A stretch of 64,000 nt of DNA from Avidesulfovibrio sp964369685 (GTDB lineage: Bacteria; Desulfobacterota; Desulfovibrionia; Desulfovibrionales; Desulfovibrionaceae), in NCBI GenBank assembly GCA_964369685.1, contig CAYJFB010000001.1, positions 1 to 64,000 on the forward strand, read 5' to 3'. Under the pieces are notes generated by a model. The model was not told where the DNA came from. It saw only the letters and a list, made by a program, of their open reading frames with translations, and did not search any database. Position 1 is the first letter of the stretch. Each line of letters opens with the position of its first letter. Below are positions 46,504-55,407 of the stretch, piece by piece. The translations under genes were made by a program, and so were the position numbers.

Positions 46504-46625
46504 TTTTTTTCTGGGGGAGCTCAGCTCCCCCAGGCCCCCTTGTCGCCGCGGCGTAACTATAAAAGGGTGGATACCGGCATTGCTTTGCACTGCTCGTTAT
46601 CCACCCTTTTATAGTTACGCCGCGG
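46504..46625 (+). repeat. Intergenic element, family 1, best-formed copy
   Basis: T7, the palindrome CTGGGGGAGCT-C-AGCTCCCCCAG (46511-46533), GCCCCCTTG, then a perfect 28-bp inverted repeat (46546-46573 / 46598-46625) with a 24-base loop. It directly follows rplQ and would give an extremely stable hairpin at the 3' end of the ribosomal transcript. Confidence 0.92.
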
Positions 46626-46723
46626 TGTCAATCGGCTCTGAGAGTCTTTTTTCAACGTTTGTGTTTGTCGCTTATCAAGAGTTTCCATATGATGTCTGTT
46701 GATTGCGATATCAGGATTGTTTG

Positions 46724-46752
46724 TTGACTTCATCTGGAATGAAGCTTATAGC
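46724..46752 (+). promoter_or_regulatory. Promoter candidate upstream of eutL
   Basis: TTGACT is followed after 17 bases by TATAGC. It lies about 230 bp before eutL. The remaining sequence to 46978 is AT-rich with no gene or clear hairpin pair. Confidence 0.45.
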
Positions 46753-46978
46753 GCTTTTCATAAGCGAATAAATGTTGTATGTTTGTGTATGTAAAGCAAA
46801 TTTAAACGGTTTTCTTTGTTTTTTTGATATTTTATCGAGATCTTTTTTGATATCCGTTTGGGTAAATATATATATATCAAAACATCGAAAGAGTGTGATA
46901 CGCAAAAAATTGTATGTCGGCTTTTTCATACTGAATAAACCGTTTTTGTAAATGCCTTGATTCCTTTGAGGAGCATGT

Positions 46979-47674
46979 ATGCCAAAACTTTCTTCGGTTC
47001 CGCACGCCATTTTGGCAACTCGACAAATCGCTCAAGCACATCCCGATTTTGTTGCTGCGTTGCTTAAACAAATGGGCGACACGACAAAAAGTGCCGTTAA
47101 AAATCTTCATCAATATGGCTCGTTGGCACTTTTTACTGCCGATACAGATGATGTCGGTTATATCGCGGCAGACGAAGCCACAAAACATGCCGATGCCAAA
47201 GTCCTCTATGCTGGCTCGTTCTATGCGGGCGCAGGAAATGCCTCCATGCCGCTTGCAGGAGAATTTATTGCGATCCTTGGCTCGCCAAATCCCTCAGACG
47301 CCGCCGCCGCACTCGACGCCGCCATCACCTGCTATGACCACAGCGTCACTTTTCATTACGCGGATGATGATGAAAAAACTATTTTTCTTGCACATACCGT
47401 CGCCAACACAGGTAGCTATCTTTCTAAAATGGCGGGAATCCAGGAGGGCAATCCGCTTGCTTATTTGATTGCCCCTCCCCTTGAAGCGAGCCTTGGCCTT
47501 GATGCCGCACTCAAAGCGGCCGATGTGCGCCTTGCCGAATATTTTCCGCCGCCATCACCCACAAACTTCTCTGGCGGCTTGCTTGTCGGTTCGCTCTCAG
47601 ATTGCCGTGAAGCCTGTGAAGCCTTCCGTGATGCTGTCCTCGATGTCACCGCAAATCCCAGAAAAGATGGTTGA
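46979..47674 (+). CDS. eutL: Ethanolamine microcompartment shell protein EutL
   Basis: A 231-residue protein with two tandem BMC domains, which forms the trimeric shell pore of the ethanolamine compartment. Closely conserved motifs are YIAADEATKHADAKVLYA-SFYAGAG, LAHTVANTGSYLS and the C-terminal YLIAPPLEA-GLDAALKAADV. GGAG precedes the ATG. It is the first of the four-gene eut set. Confidence 0.95.
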   Translation: MPKLSSVPHAILATRQIAQAHPDFVAALLKQMGDTTKSAVKNLHQYGSLALFTADTDDVGYIAADEATKHADAKVLYAGSFYAGAGNASMPLAGEFIAILGSPNPSDAAAALDAAITCYDHSVTFHYADDDEKTIFLAHTVANTGSYLSKMAGIQEGNPLAYLIAPPLEASLGLDAALKAADVRLAEYFPPPSPTNFSGGLLVGSLSDCREACEAFRDAVLDVTANPRKDG

Positions 47675-47891
47675 ACACTTCAGAAAATATCCCTACTTTG
47701 ATTGTTCCTTTCAATGGCGTAGATTGGAAACGTGTTCATGGTTGTCATTGTTTTTGGGAAAAAAGTCTCAGAGTTGCTTGAACTACGACGTAAGCGTGAT
47801 GTAAAGCATGGAGATGGTTCGTAAGGGTAAAGGGAACCGGGGGGGGCACTCCTTCGGAAAAAGCAATGTATCAGAATAAAAAGGATTGTTC

Positions 47892-48242
47892 ATGATTCCT
47901 GAGAATCCGCAACAACGCGATGTAAAAGCCTACTATGTCCCGGGAAAACAAGTCACCTTGGCACACATCATTGCCCACCCTGCCCCGTCTGTTTGCAGTG
48001 CCATCGGGCTTGAAGATGTCGGTGCTATCGGTGTACTGACCCTAACGCCTGCTGAAACCTCCATTATTGCCGCCGATATGGCGATGAAATCTTCGGCAGT
48101 GGAGATTGGTTTTTTGGATCGCTTTTCGGGAACGTTGATCATTCATGGCTCTGTCGGTGACGTAGAAGAAGCCATACGCACCGTCTTGGAAGTCCTGGAA
48201 AAAGATATGGATTATGAAGGTTGTAAAATTTCAAGATATTAG
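47892..48242 (+). CDS. eutS: Ethanolamine microcompartment shell protein EutS
   Basis: A 116-residue single BMC-domain shell protein. YVPGKQVTLAHIIAHP and GFLDRFSGTLIIHGSVG-VEEA are close to E. coli EutS. The ATG at 47892 is preceded by AAGGA. It lies about 215 bp after eutL, and the spacer shows no convincing gene. Confidence 0.95.
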   Translation: MIPENPQQRDVKAYYVPGKQVTLAHIIAHPAPSVCSAIGLEDVGAIGVLTLTPAETSIIAADMAMKSSAVEIGFLDRFSGTLIIHGSVGDVEEAIRTVLEVLEKDMDYEGCKISRY

Positions 48243-48250
48243 GTGCAAGA

Positions 48251-48697
48251 ATGAGCAAACAGTGGGATTTTATTTTGGCGGGTGCCAGCGGAGCAGGAAA
48301 AAGTACTTTGATTGCGGCATTGAACGATGTCGGTGGCAAAGTCGGGAAAACACAAAGTTTTGTTTTCCATGACCGCTTTATTGATGTGCCCGGAGAATAC
48401 CTCACGCACCCAAGTAAGCGTGGACAATTTTTCGGTTCACTCCCCAGAGCCAAAGCCATTTTGTTTGTGTTGGCTGCAAATGCACTGCCCAGTCCGCTAC
48501 CTTCTGCTTTTTTTACACATTTGCCCTTGCAGAGTTACGGTGTTATCAGTAAAATCGATCTACCTAACGCAAATATAGAATATGCAAAACGTGAATTGTT
48601 GCGTTTGGGCTTGCAAGAACCTTTTTTCCATGTCAATAAAAATGATTCGGCATCGTATGAAACGCTCACAGCATTTATTGCGCAAGATGATGCTTGA
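48251..48697 (+). CDS. eutP: EutP/PduV-type small GTPase-like protein
   Basis: 148 residues. The P-loop GASGAGKST (instead of the usual G-x4-GKS/T with more basic residues), a DVPGE switch motif and an SKID specificity motif mark the EutP/PduV family, which associates with microcompartments; EutP has also been described as an acetate kinase. It starts 8 bp after eutS. Confidence 0.9.
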   Translation: MSKQWDFILAGASGAGKSTLIAALNDVGGKVGKTQSFVFHDRFIDVPGEYLTHPSKRGQFFGSLPRAKAILFVLAANALPSPLPSAFFTHLPLQSYGVISKIDLPNANIEYAKRELLRLGLQEPFFHVNKNDSASYETLTAFIAQDDA

Positions 48698-48900
48698 TCA
48701 AGATGAGAATGCCTTTATGGTGCGCGGTTATGAATATGGTGTCTTTTTCGGATAACATGGGATTTTGAGATATGTTGTTGTGGTAAAATACGATTTTATC
48801 GTATGATGTTTCTTTGAGACAACATGTATCATACTGTGTCATACAAATAGCGTATTCCTTTTTCGTTCCTTTTTTTGTTCATTCTTTTAGGAGTTTGATC

Positions 48901-50268
48901 ATGTCCGATCCATCAGCTCTTCCAAATCTTCCATATAACAGACAAGAAACATACGCTGTGCCTGAACAAACGCAACAAATACACGCTGTGCCTGAGCAAA
49001 GACAACAGTCTTCTGACTTGCCCTCATTGCCTTTTTTGCGTGCGTCGCAAGAACAACACAGCGGTAATGAAGCCAATGCAACCGTGCCTCAGGCGAGTGT
49101 GAGTGCTGTCGATTGTAAAAAAATAGCTGTCGCTGACAATGGCGTCCTTGCGCGACTTCCCTATGTGCGCAATCAACAAACCATACAAACGGGTGCTTCT
49201 TCTGCTGTCTTGTTGAAAGAGTCTGTGCCGTCTGTTGCTGCGTGTGCTGCTGTCGATCCGTTTCACCTTGGCTCGCATGCTACAGCCCTGACAACACCAC
49301 TCGTGACGACCATGCAAACAACGTTGCCGATAACATCGCCGGTAACACTTTCTGCTTTGTCTGATGCTGTACCCTTGGGAGCGGAACCGCTTGTGGCGTC
49401 TGTGTTGGAAAACTTGCCTGCCCATCTGCGTAACGATGCCGCAACACAAGCCCACGTCAACAGCGCAGTTGCAGCTGTATTACAAGAGAAAATTCAAGGT
49501 GCACGGCGTGTGCTCACAGAAGAAGATCTGCGTGCACGATTTGGCTTGGGACAAGGAAGTGAAATTCACTTGACCACGCATGAACGCTTAAGCTTTGAAG
49601 CACAAAAAATGGTTGATGCTCGTGGCATTCGTGTACTCTATGTTGATGACAGCGGTACGGTCAATGTGTCAAAAACAGACGGAAGCCTCCAACGCGTGTC
49701 CGCATTGCGTACCGATACGACAACAAAAAGCGGACGAGCCTGTTCCCAATGCGGCACCGCTGTCAGCAAAAAGCCGGAAAATTTGACACACCTTAACGGT
49801 GAAATCTTGGTTCCCAAAACACACCCACGGATCGTGTTACGCGGTAAACTTGATACGCTCACTGCCTCGATCGTGTTGGTTCAAACCGAATTTGACGCAA
49901 AACAACGCTTGCCAAAAGAACTGTCCATGTGGCTTGGCGATTTGCGTTCATGGGTCGGCGCGATGCTTCGTGCCGAAGTGACGGAAGAACCTTTGCCGCC
50001 GCTCGGTATGGGCAATATGGATTATGAAAAAATTCATACGCTTTCGCATCAGCCTCTGAAGCATCTCGGACACGATCATATTGTTCCCGAAGCCAAACAC
50101 GGTTTTAATGTCGCCTTGTTAAACCGTTTGCGTGCAGAAGTGCGTGAAGTCGAGTTGGCTGTGGCCTCAATGCCTGAATCTCGTGCTGATATGGTGCAGG
50201 CTTTGAACCGTATGAGCAGTGCTGTGTATGTATTGATGCTCTATACATGTCTTGCCGAAAAACAGTAA
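48901..50268 (+). CDS. eutT: EutT-type corrinoid adenosyltransferase with a long N-terminal extension
   Basis: EutT makes adenosylcobalamin for ethanolamine ammonia-lyase. Residues from about 205 to the end match EutT: SEIHLTTHERLS, KPENLTHLN, SHQPLKHLGHDH-VPEA and LNRLRAEVREVE. The first 200 residues are extra, disordered and Ser/Ala/Gln-rich. They contain three similar motifs, LPNLPYNRQ (7-15), LPSLPFLR (40-47) and LARLPYVRNQ (83-92), and a duplicated AVPEQ-x-QQ. The H-x11-CC-x2-C metal motif of enteric EutT is reduced to ACSQC. The ATG at 48901 is set by AGGAG. Confidence 0.88.
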   Translation: MSDPSALPNLPYNRQETYAVPEQTQQIHAVPEQRQQSSDLPSLPFLRASQEQHSGNEANATVPQASVSAVDCKKIAVADNGVLARLPYVRNQQTIQTGASSAVLLKESVPSVAACAAVDPFHLGSHATALTTPLVTTMQTTLPITSPVTLSALSDAVPLGAEPLVASVLENLPAHLRNDAATQAHVNSAVAAVLQEKIQGARRVLTEEDLRARFGLGQGSEIHLTTHERLSFEAQKMVDARGIRVLYVDDSGTVNVSKTDGSLQRVSALRTDTTTKSGRACSQCGTAVSKKPENLTHLNGEILVPKTHPRIVLRGKLDTLTASIVLVQTEFDAKQRLPKELSMWLGDLRSWVGAMLRAEVTEEPLPPLGMGNMDYEKIHTLSHQPLKHLGHDHIVPEAKHGFNVALLNRLRAEVREVELAVASMPESRADMVQALNRMSSAVYVLMLYTCLAEKQ

Positions 50269-50310
50269 TTGTTTCTTTGCACGAGAGCAAAAAGTCTTTC
50301 GAAAACATGC

Positions 50311-50357
50311 CTTTGTCGCCGCGGATCTGGCAACGTTGCCTGCCCGCGGCGACACCC
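50311..50357. repeat. Intergenic inverted repeat, family 1
   Basis: An 11-bp perfect repeat TGTCGCCGCGG/CCGCGGCGACA (50314-50324 / 50344-50354) encloses the palindrome GGCAACGTTGCC. The arm sequence TGTCGCCGCGG is shared with 46541-46551. It follows eutT. Confidence 0.8.
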
Positions 50358-50438
50358 TTTTAGATGCAGACCATTGTATAAAAGAAAAAAATTGAATAAA
50401 CAGTAACAAAGTAGCAGAGCAAAGAGAAAGGAAATACA

Positions 50439-51578
50439 ATGGCAGATGATGCGTTTAAAGGCTATAATCCGTTTGCAACACTCAAAAAAACATCGTTTCC
50501 GGATAAACGAGGCAAACAAAACACGCCCATAAAAAAAGAAGCAGTAAAGAAGACAGTACAATCGACACATACCGACAGCGTCGCTGTTGCAGGCATTGCC
50601 AATGATGTCATTCCCGACGAAGACATGCGGCTTTTTTTGCATGCCATGAGCCGTGTTGCCAAATTGGATGAAGCAAACGCCAAAGTACACGGAAAAAGCC
50701 GACAAAAAAAAGAACAAACAGCACATGGTATGTTTACGTTAGGAGAGTTTTTTTTCGATAAAGAATACACCGATACAGAAGAAAACGATCATTTGTCTGA
50801 TAACCAACATGCAACGACAGCAACGTCGTTTACAGTGCCCCAAGAGCCGTCGTTTGCAACATTGTTGGCTCACTCGCTCAGCGGTACAGGAGAAATACGC
50901 AGGTTGAAAAAGCATAAAGAAACGATTCGCGCACGTTCCCGTGAAGCACAAATGCGCGCCGAATCGCAAGCGCGCGCACTGGAAGCGGCCATGAATCCGA
51001 CGTCTGAAAAACTTTTTTTAGACGCGATGAGTGATGTCAGCCCTTTACACGGGAAAGGGCGAGAAGTGATCGCGGAAAAACCACAGCCGACAACACCCCG
51101 GATCGAAGAAAACAATCCTTTGCAAGAGTTTATGGAAGGTAAAGTGGCCTTCACGTTGGCGGCAACAGATGAGTACGTGGAAGCGCATGTGATTGGGCTT
51201 GATCTGGCACAAGTTGTGAAATTGCAAGCAGGACAATTCAGCCCCGAAGCACACATTGATTTACACGGCCTCAACGCGCCGCAAGCCTATGAAAGTCTTA
51301 TTGGTTTTATTCGCAGTGCCTATATGCACGGTCGCAGAACGGTTCTTGTGGTGTGTGGGCGCGGTAAAAATTCTCCGTCCGGTGTGGGGGTGTTGCGTGA
51401 ACGGGTACAGGAATGGTTTACGCAAGATCCGTTCAAGCGTGTCATTTTGGCGTTTTGTACAGCCAAACCCTCAGATGGCGGTGCAGGCGCGTTGTATGTG
51501 CTGCTCAGAAAATGGCGTAAAAGTAAAGGGAAGGTCTATTGGGACAGAAAACCAACGGATTCTGATTTATATTTATAG
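50439..51578 (+). CDS. Smr-domain protein
   Basis: 379 residues. A C-terminal Smr domain (about 275-365) carries DLHGLNAPQA and the CGRGKNSPSG loop, motifs of the MutS2/Smr nicking-endonuclease family. The first 260 residues are charged, largely helical and unrecognised, with a basic helix near 150-185. AGGAAA precedes the ATG. It may act on nucleic acids or in ribosome rescue, but the target is unknown. Confidence 0.85.
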   Translation: MADDAFKGYNPFATLKKTSFPDKRGKQNTPIKKEAVKKTVQSTHTDSVAVAGIANDVIPDEDMRLFLHAMSRVAKLDEANAKVHGKSRQKKEQTAHGMFTLGEFFFDKEYTDTEENDHLSDNQHATTATSFTVPQEPSFATLLAHSLSGTGEIRRLKKHKETIRARSREAQMRAESQARALEAAMNPTSEKLFLDAMSDVSPLHGKGREVIAEKPQPTTPRIEENNPLQEFMEGKVAFTLAATDEYVEAHVIGLDLAQVVKLQAGQFSPEAHIDLHGLNAPQAYESLIGFIRSAYMHGRRTVLVVCGRGKNSPSGVGVLRERVQEWFTQDPFKRVILAFCTAKPSDGGAGALYVLLRKWRKSKGKVYWDRKPTDSDLYL

Positions 51579-51601
51579 TTTTTTATACATAAATATAAAG
51601 C

Positions 51602-52006
51602 TTAACAGCTCGCCGCACGAAGGGTGTCTTCCATCACTTCAAGCGTGGGGACGGCGTCTTGATCAAGCCCTGTGAGTGCGCGCACAGCCAGCATCAACAT
51701 TTCTAATTCTATGGTCATCTCTTGTTGTCCGTCGTTGATGTGGCAGGTGTCGCCTTGCAGTGCAACACGGTATGCACGACGGCTACGCTGACGTCCGGCA
51801 CCTGTTACAATAGAGTACACATGTTCGTTGGCGGAAGTGACATAAAGCTGTTGGCGTGTCATGGTTGCTGTTTCTTCATCATACCATGCGCCGCCGGCAA
51901 AGGGGCGTCCGTTAAAGCTCATGGTTGTACCGTTATCAAGCGCTAATGAAACCGTTTCATGATCTTCCGCGAAAGAGGTGTGTAGCTCTTGAGGGTTGTT
52001 CTTCAT
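51602..52006 (-). CDS. Hypothetical 134-residue protein
   Basis: I do not recognise this family. It is a small soluble acidic protein with no cysteine cluster, membrane segment or catalytic motif; the middle part looks like a beta-rich module with TRQQLYVTSANEHVYS. It is convergent with the Smr gene, 23 bp away. Confidence 0.65.
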   Translation of the reverse strand: MKNNPQELHTSFAEDHETVSLALDNGTTMSFNGRPFAGGAWYDEETATMTRQQLYVTSANEHVYSIVTGAGRQRSRRAYRVALQGDTCHINDGQQEMTIELEMLMLAVRALTGLDQDAVPTLEVMEDTLRAASC

Positions 52007-52260
52007 GAGTTCATTCTCCGCGAGGCATTGCCTCTGAACAAAGTGTTATATGGTGATCGGTGTAAAAAAATCTAAACAGTGTTTTTCATATTATTTCATA
52101 GATTATCTATCGTTTTATACATGTTATTGCAAATTAAAAGACATAAACACACATTTGTTTCAACAACACGCATACGCTGGTGTTTGAAAACATATATATA
52201 ATAATCTCTAAGAATAAGATAAACTAACTTTTCATATAGTACACATCTTCATATCTGCTG

Positions 52261-53679
52261 TCAATGTTCATTGTCAAATTCTGTTTCTGACAATGGATTA
52301 TCCGCTTGCAGTCCCGATCGTTTTAATTTTCGATGTAAATAGCTTCGTTCAAGGCCTACAGTTTCTGCCAAACGAGTGATGTTTCCTGCGCAAAGGCGCA
52401 GTCGATGTGCGAGATAGAGATTTTCAAATTCTGAACGCGCTGTTTTATAATCTAAATTCATGAGTTCGATCATATTACAGTTTGCATGTGTAGAAGGAAA
52501 GGCTTCTTTTGTAATTTCTTTTTGCATTTCGACAGGCAAATCTTGCACGTCAACCTTGCGATTGCCATATAAAATGGCCATACGTTCTGCAAAATTACAT
52601 AATTCACGAACATTCCCCGGCCATGAATACAGATTGAGTGCAATCAGAGCTGCTTCAGTATATTGCGGTACGGCGTTTGTATAGAGTGTTTGGGTGCGTT
52701 CGGCTATGGCTTTCAGGAGAAGTTGAACATCGCCGTCACGCTCTCGAAGGGGTGGAATGTGCAGCGGTACGACACGCAAACGATAATACAGGTCGTTACG
52801 GAATGTGCCTGCAAGGATGGCTTCTTCGAGATTTTTGTTGGTGGCGGCGATCACGCGCACGTCAACACGGATTGTGCGGGTGCTGCCTATGCGTTCAAAG
52901 CATTGTTCTTGGAGGATACGCAATATTTTCGCTTGGGTACGCAGGCTCATGTCACCGATCTCGTCTAAAAACAGCGTGCCTTTATGTGCCATTTCGAAGC
53001 GTCCTGCGCGGGCGTGTTCTGCGCCTGTGAATGCGCCTTTTTCGTGTCCGAAGAGTTCACTTTCGATCAATTCTTCGGGGATAGCGGCGCAATTCACGGC
53101 GATCATCGGTCCAGTTGCACGGCGGCTTTCGGCGTGTAGGGTGCGTGCGGCGAGTTCTTTGCCCGTGCCGTTTTCTCCTGTGAGCAAGACCCAAGCGTCT
53201 GTCGGTGCGACTTTATGTAGCAAGTGAAGAAAATCGAGCATGGCGGGTGATTTGCCCACCAACTGATTGTCTTTGGGCAATGCGGTACGCAATCGTTCAT
53301 TTTCTTTGCGTAGGGTATTGGTTTCGAGGGCGCGCGAAGCGATGATGAGCACTTTATCCAAAGAAAGTGGTTTTTCGATAAAATCATAGGCGCCTTGACG
53401 GATTGCATTGACGGCTGTTTCTATGGTTCCGTGACCTGAAATCATTACCACAGGCAGTGAGGTGTGTGTGCTACGCAAGCGGTTGAGGGCGGCGAGGCCG
53501 TCCATACCCGGCAACCAAATATCCAAAAAAACCAAATCGGGCGTTGCAGAATCAACCAGCAACAAGCCTTCTTCGGCATTTTCGGCTTCAATGATTTCAT
53601 AGCCTTCATCTTCTAAAATACCGCGCAATGAGAAGCGAATGTCTTCTTCATCGTCGATAATTAAAATTTTTCCCAGCAT
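52261..53679 (-). CDS. Sigma-54-dependent response regulator, NtrC/NtrX type
   Basis: 472 residues. The receiver domain has D9-D10-E11 and the phospho-acceptor D53. The AAA+ domain carries Walker A GENGTGKE near 168 and the sigma-54-contacting GAFTGA loop. A Fis-type helix-turn-helix sits near 435-455 (GNITRLAETVGLERSYLHRKLK, shown in part). The layout fits NtrX-like regulators. No partner kinase is adjacent, and the 254-bp gap upstream of the small gene shows no gene. Confidence 0.93.
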   Translation of the reverse strand: MLGKILIIDDEEDIRFSLRGILEDEGYEIIEAENAEEGLLLVDSATPDLVFLDIWLPGMDGLAALNRLRSTHTSLPVVMISGHGTIETAVNAIRQGAYDFIEKPLSLDKVLIIASRALETNTLRKENERLRTALPKDNQLVGKSPAMLDFLHLLHKVAPTDAWVLLTGENGTGKELAARTLHAESRRATGPMIAVNCAAIPEELIESELFGHEKGAFTGAEHARAGRFEMAHKGTLFLDEIGDMSLRTQAKILRILQEQCFERIGSTRTIRVDVRVIAATNKNLEEAILAGTFRNDLYYRLRVVPLHIPPLRERDGDVQLLLKAIAERTQTLYTNAVPQYTEAALIALNLYSWPGNVRELCNFAERMAILYGNRKVDVQDLPVEMQKEITKEAFPSTHANCNMIELMNLDYKTARSEFENLYLAHRLRLCAGNITRLAETVGLERSYLHRKLKRSGLQADNPLSETEFDNEH

Positions 53680-53847
53680 ACTGTACTCGATTTTAGAACG
53701 GCTTTTGTTATGATGCGACAGAACAACAAAAAAGTCATAGTGTTTTTTTTAACAAAAATTCAACAGCAAAAGAAGTATGCCGTAGATCACTTGATATTGC
53801 AAAGTGAAAAGCGTTGTCACAAAAAACAATAAACCAAGAAAGATGTT

Positions 53848-55407
53848 ATGAATACACTTTTTACGTCTCAAAAAATGGGGTTGGCTGCGATCATTTTGGC
53901 AAGCAGTGTTTTGCTTTCACGGGTGATGGGGCTTTTGCGTGACAAGGTCATTTCGTGGCAATTTGGCGCGGCGGCTGAAACGGATATTTATTTCACGGCA
54001 TTTGTTCTGCCTGATTTTATCAATCATTTACTGGCAGGGGGATATATTTCCATTACCTTGATTCCTTTGCTTGCGAAGCGGTTTGCCGAACAAAGCAGTC
54101 AGCCTTGGCGTTTGTTTGCTGCGGTATTTTATTGGTCGATTGGGCTTAGTGTCATTTTTACTGCGGTGGCTTGGTGGTATGCGCCGATTGTGACGCCGTG
54201 GCTTGCGCCGGGTTTTTCGGAAGTGCAACTTGAACGGTTAACATTTTTTTTGCGTATTGTTTTGCCTGCGCAACTTTTTTTTATTCCCGGAGCTTGTTTG
54301 ACGGCAATATTGTATATTCGCAAGCAATTTTTCATTCCTGCGTTGACGCCTATTATTTATAACGGGTGTATCATTCTTGGTGGGGTTTGTTTACCGTTTT
54401 TGGTGCAGCAAGTGTTTCCTCAGGCTGTTTTGGGCATGGAGGGATATTGTTTTGGCGTATTGTTTGGTGCGTTGTTTGGTGCTTTCATTATGCCGTTATG
54501 GGGTGTTTGGCGAGGAGGCATTGATGTACGTTTTGCGTGGCGTGATCATGAATTGAAAAGGCTGTTGTTTTTGGCATTACCATTGATGTTGGGGCTTTCT
54601 GTCACGGTTTTTGACGAGCAATTGATTCGTATTTTTGGTTCTTTGGCAGGAGAAGGTGCGGTCAGTTTATTGAATTATGCACGACGCATCATGATGGTTC
54701 CTGTTGGGGTTGTGGCGCAAGCGGCTGGTGTTGCGTCGTTTCCTTTTTTGGCGGCATTGGTTGCCAAGGGGGATCACGACGCTTTTAACGCGACACTGCA
54801 TAAAGCCTTACGAGGCAGTATTTATGTTGTGTTGCCGCTTTGTGGAGCTATGATTGCAGTGAGTGAACCGATGTTGGGCTTTTTGTTTGAAGGCGGACAA
54901 TTTCGTGTTCAAGATACAAGACAAACCGCGCCGCTTTTACAAATTATGTTGTTGGCTGTGCCTTTTTGGACGATTCAGCAAGTGATCGGACGAGCCTTTT
55001 ATGCCAAACAAGACACGCTCACGCCAACGCTTGTGGGTTCGACAATCACTGTTGTTGTGTTTTTTTTATATCCTTTGGCGGTGGAAGCGTGGGGAATTTT
55101 GGGCGTTGCTTTGATGACAACGATTTCGTTGTCTTTGTATGCACTGGTTTTAAGTCTCATGTGGCGATATAAACACGATGGGTATGTGTTTCGCGATATG
55201 GCAAAGCCTTTGATTATTGGAGGTGTTTTTTCGGCAACGGGTGTTGTTCTTGCACATGTTGTCGGTCAAACGGTTTTAGAGGCCTGCGCACACCTGCCAA
55301 CACTCCTGAAGCATATTGTTGTCGGTGCTTCGGGGGTGAGTGTTTTTGCTGTTGTATATCTTGCTCTGGCTAAGTGTTTTTGGCCTGATGCCCTCAAAAT
55401 TCGTTAA
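53848..55407 (+). CDS. murJ: Lipid II flippase MurJ
   Basis: 519 residues with 14 predicted membrane helices, the typical MurJ size. It starts with an N-terminal helix and carries the conserved LLSRVMGLLRDKVISWQFG. The protein flips lipid II across the inner membrane for peptidoglycan synthesis. A purine-rich stretch precedes the ATG. Confidence 0.95.
   Translation: MNTLFTSQKMGLAAIILASSVLLSRVMGLLRDKVISWQFGAAAETDIYFTAFVLPDFINHLLAGGYISITLIPLLAKRFAEQSSQPWRLFAAVFYWSIGLSVIFTAVAWWYAPIVTPWLAPGFSEVQLERLTFFLRIVLPAQLFFIPGACLTAILYIRKQFFIPALTPIIYNGCIILGGVCLPFLVQQVFPQAVLGMEGYCFGVLFGALFGAFIMPLWGVWRGGIDVRFAWRDHELKRLLFLALPLMLGLSVTVFDEQLIRIFGSLAGEGAVSLLNYARRIMMVPVGVVAQAAGVASFPFLAALVAKGDHDAFNATLHKALRGSIYVVLPLCGAMIAVSEPMLGFLFEGGQFRVQDTRQTAPLLQIMLLAVPFWTIQQVIGRAFYAKQDTLTPTLVGSTITVVVFFLYPLAVEAWGILGVALMTTISLSLYALVLSLMWRYKHDGYVFRDMAKPLIIGGVFSATGVVLAHVVGQTVLEACAHLPTLLKHIVVGASGVSVFAVVYLALAKCFWPDALKIR

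Noticed and set aside
47675..47891. Short open frame 47738-47824 (28 codons) and a GGGAACCGGGGGGGG stretch recalling a cobalamin riboswitch core before eutS
   Set aside because: The frame has no ribosome-binding site. The G tract lacks the GCCACTG box and the other conserved B12-box parts, so a riboswitch is not supported.
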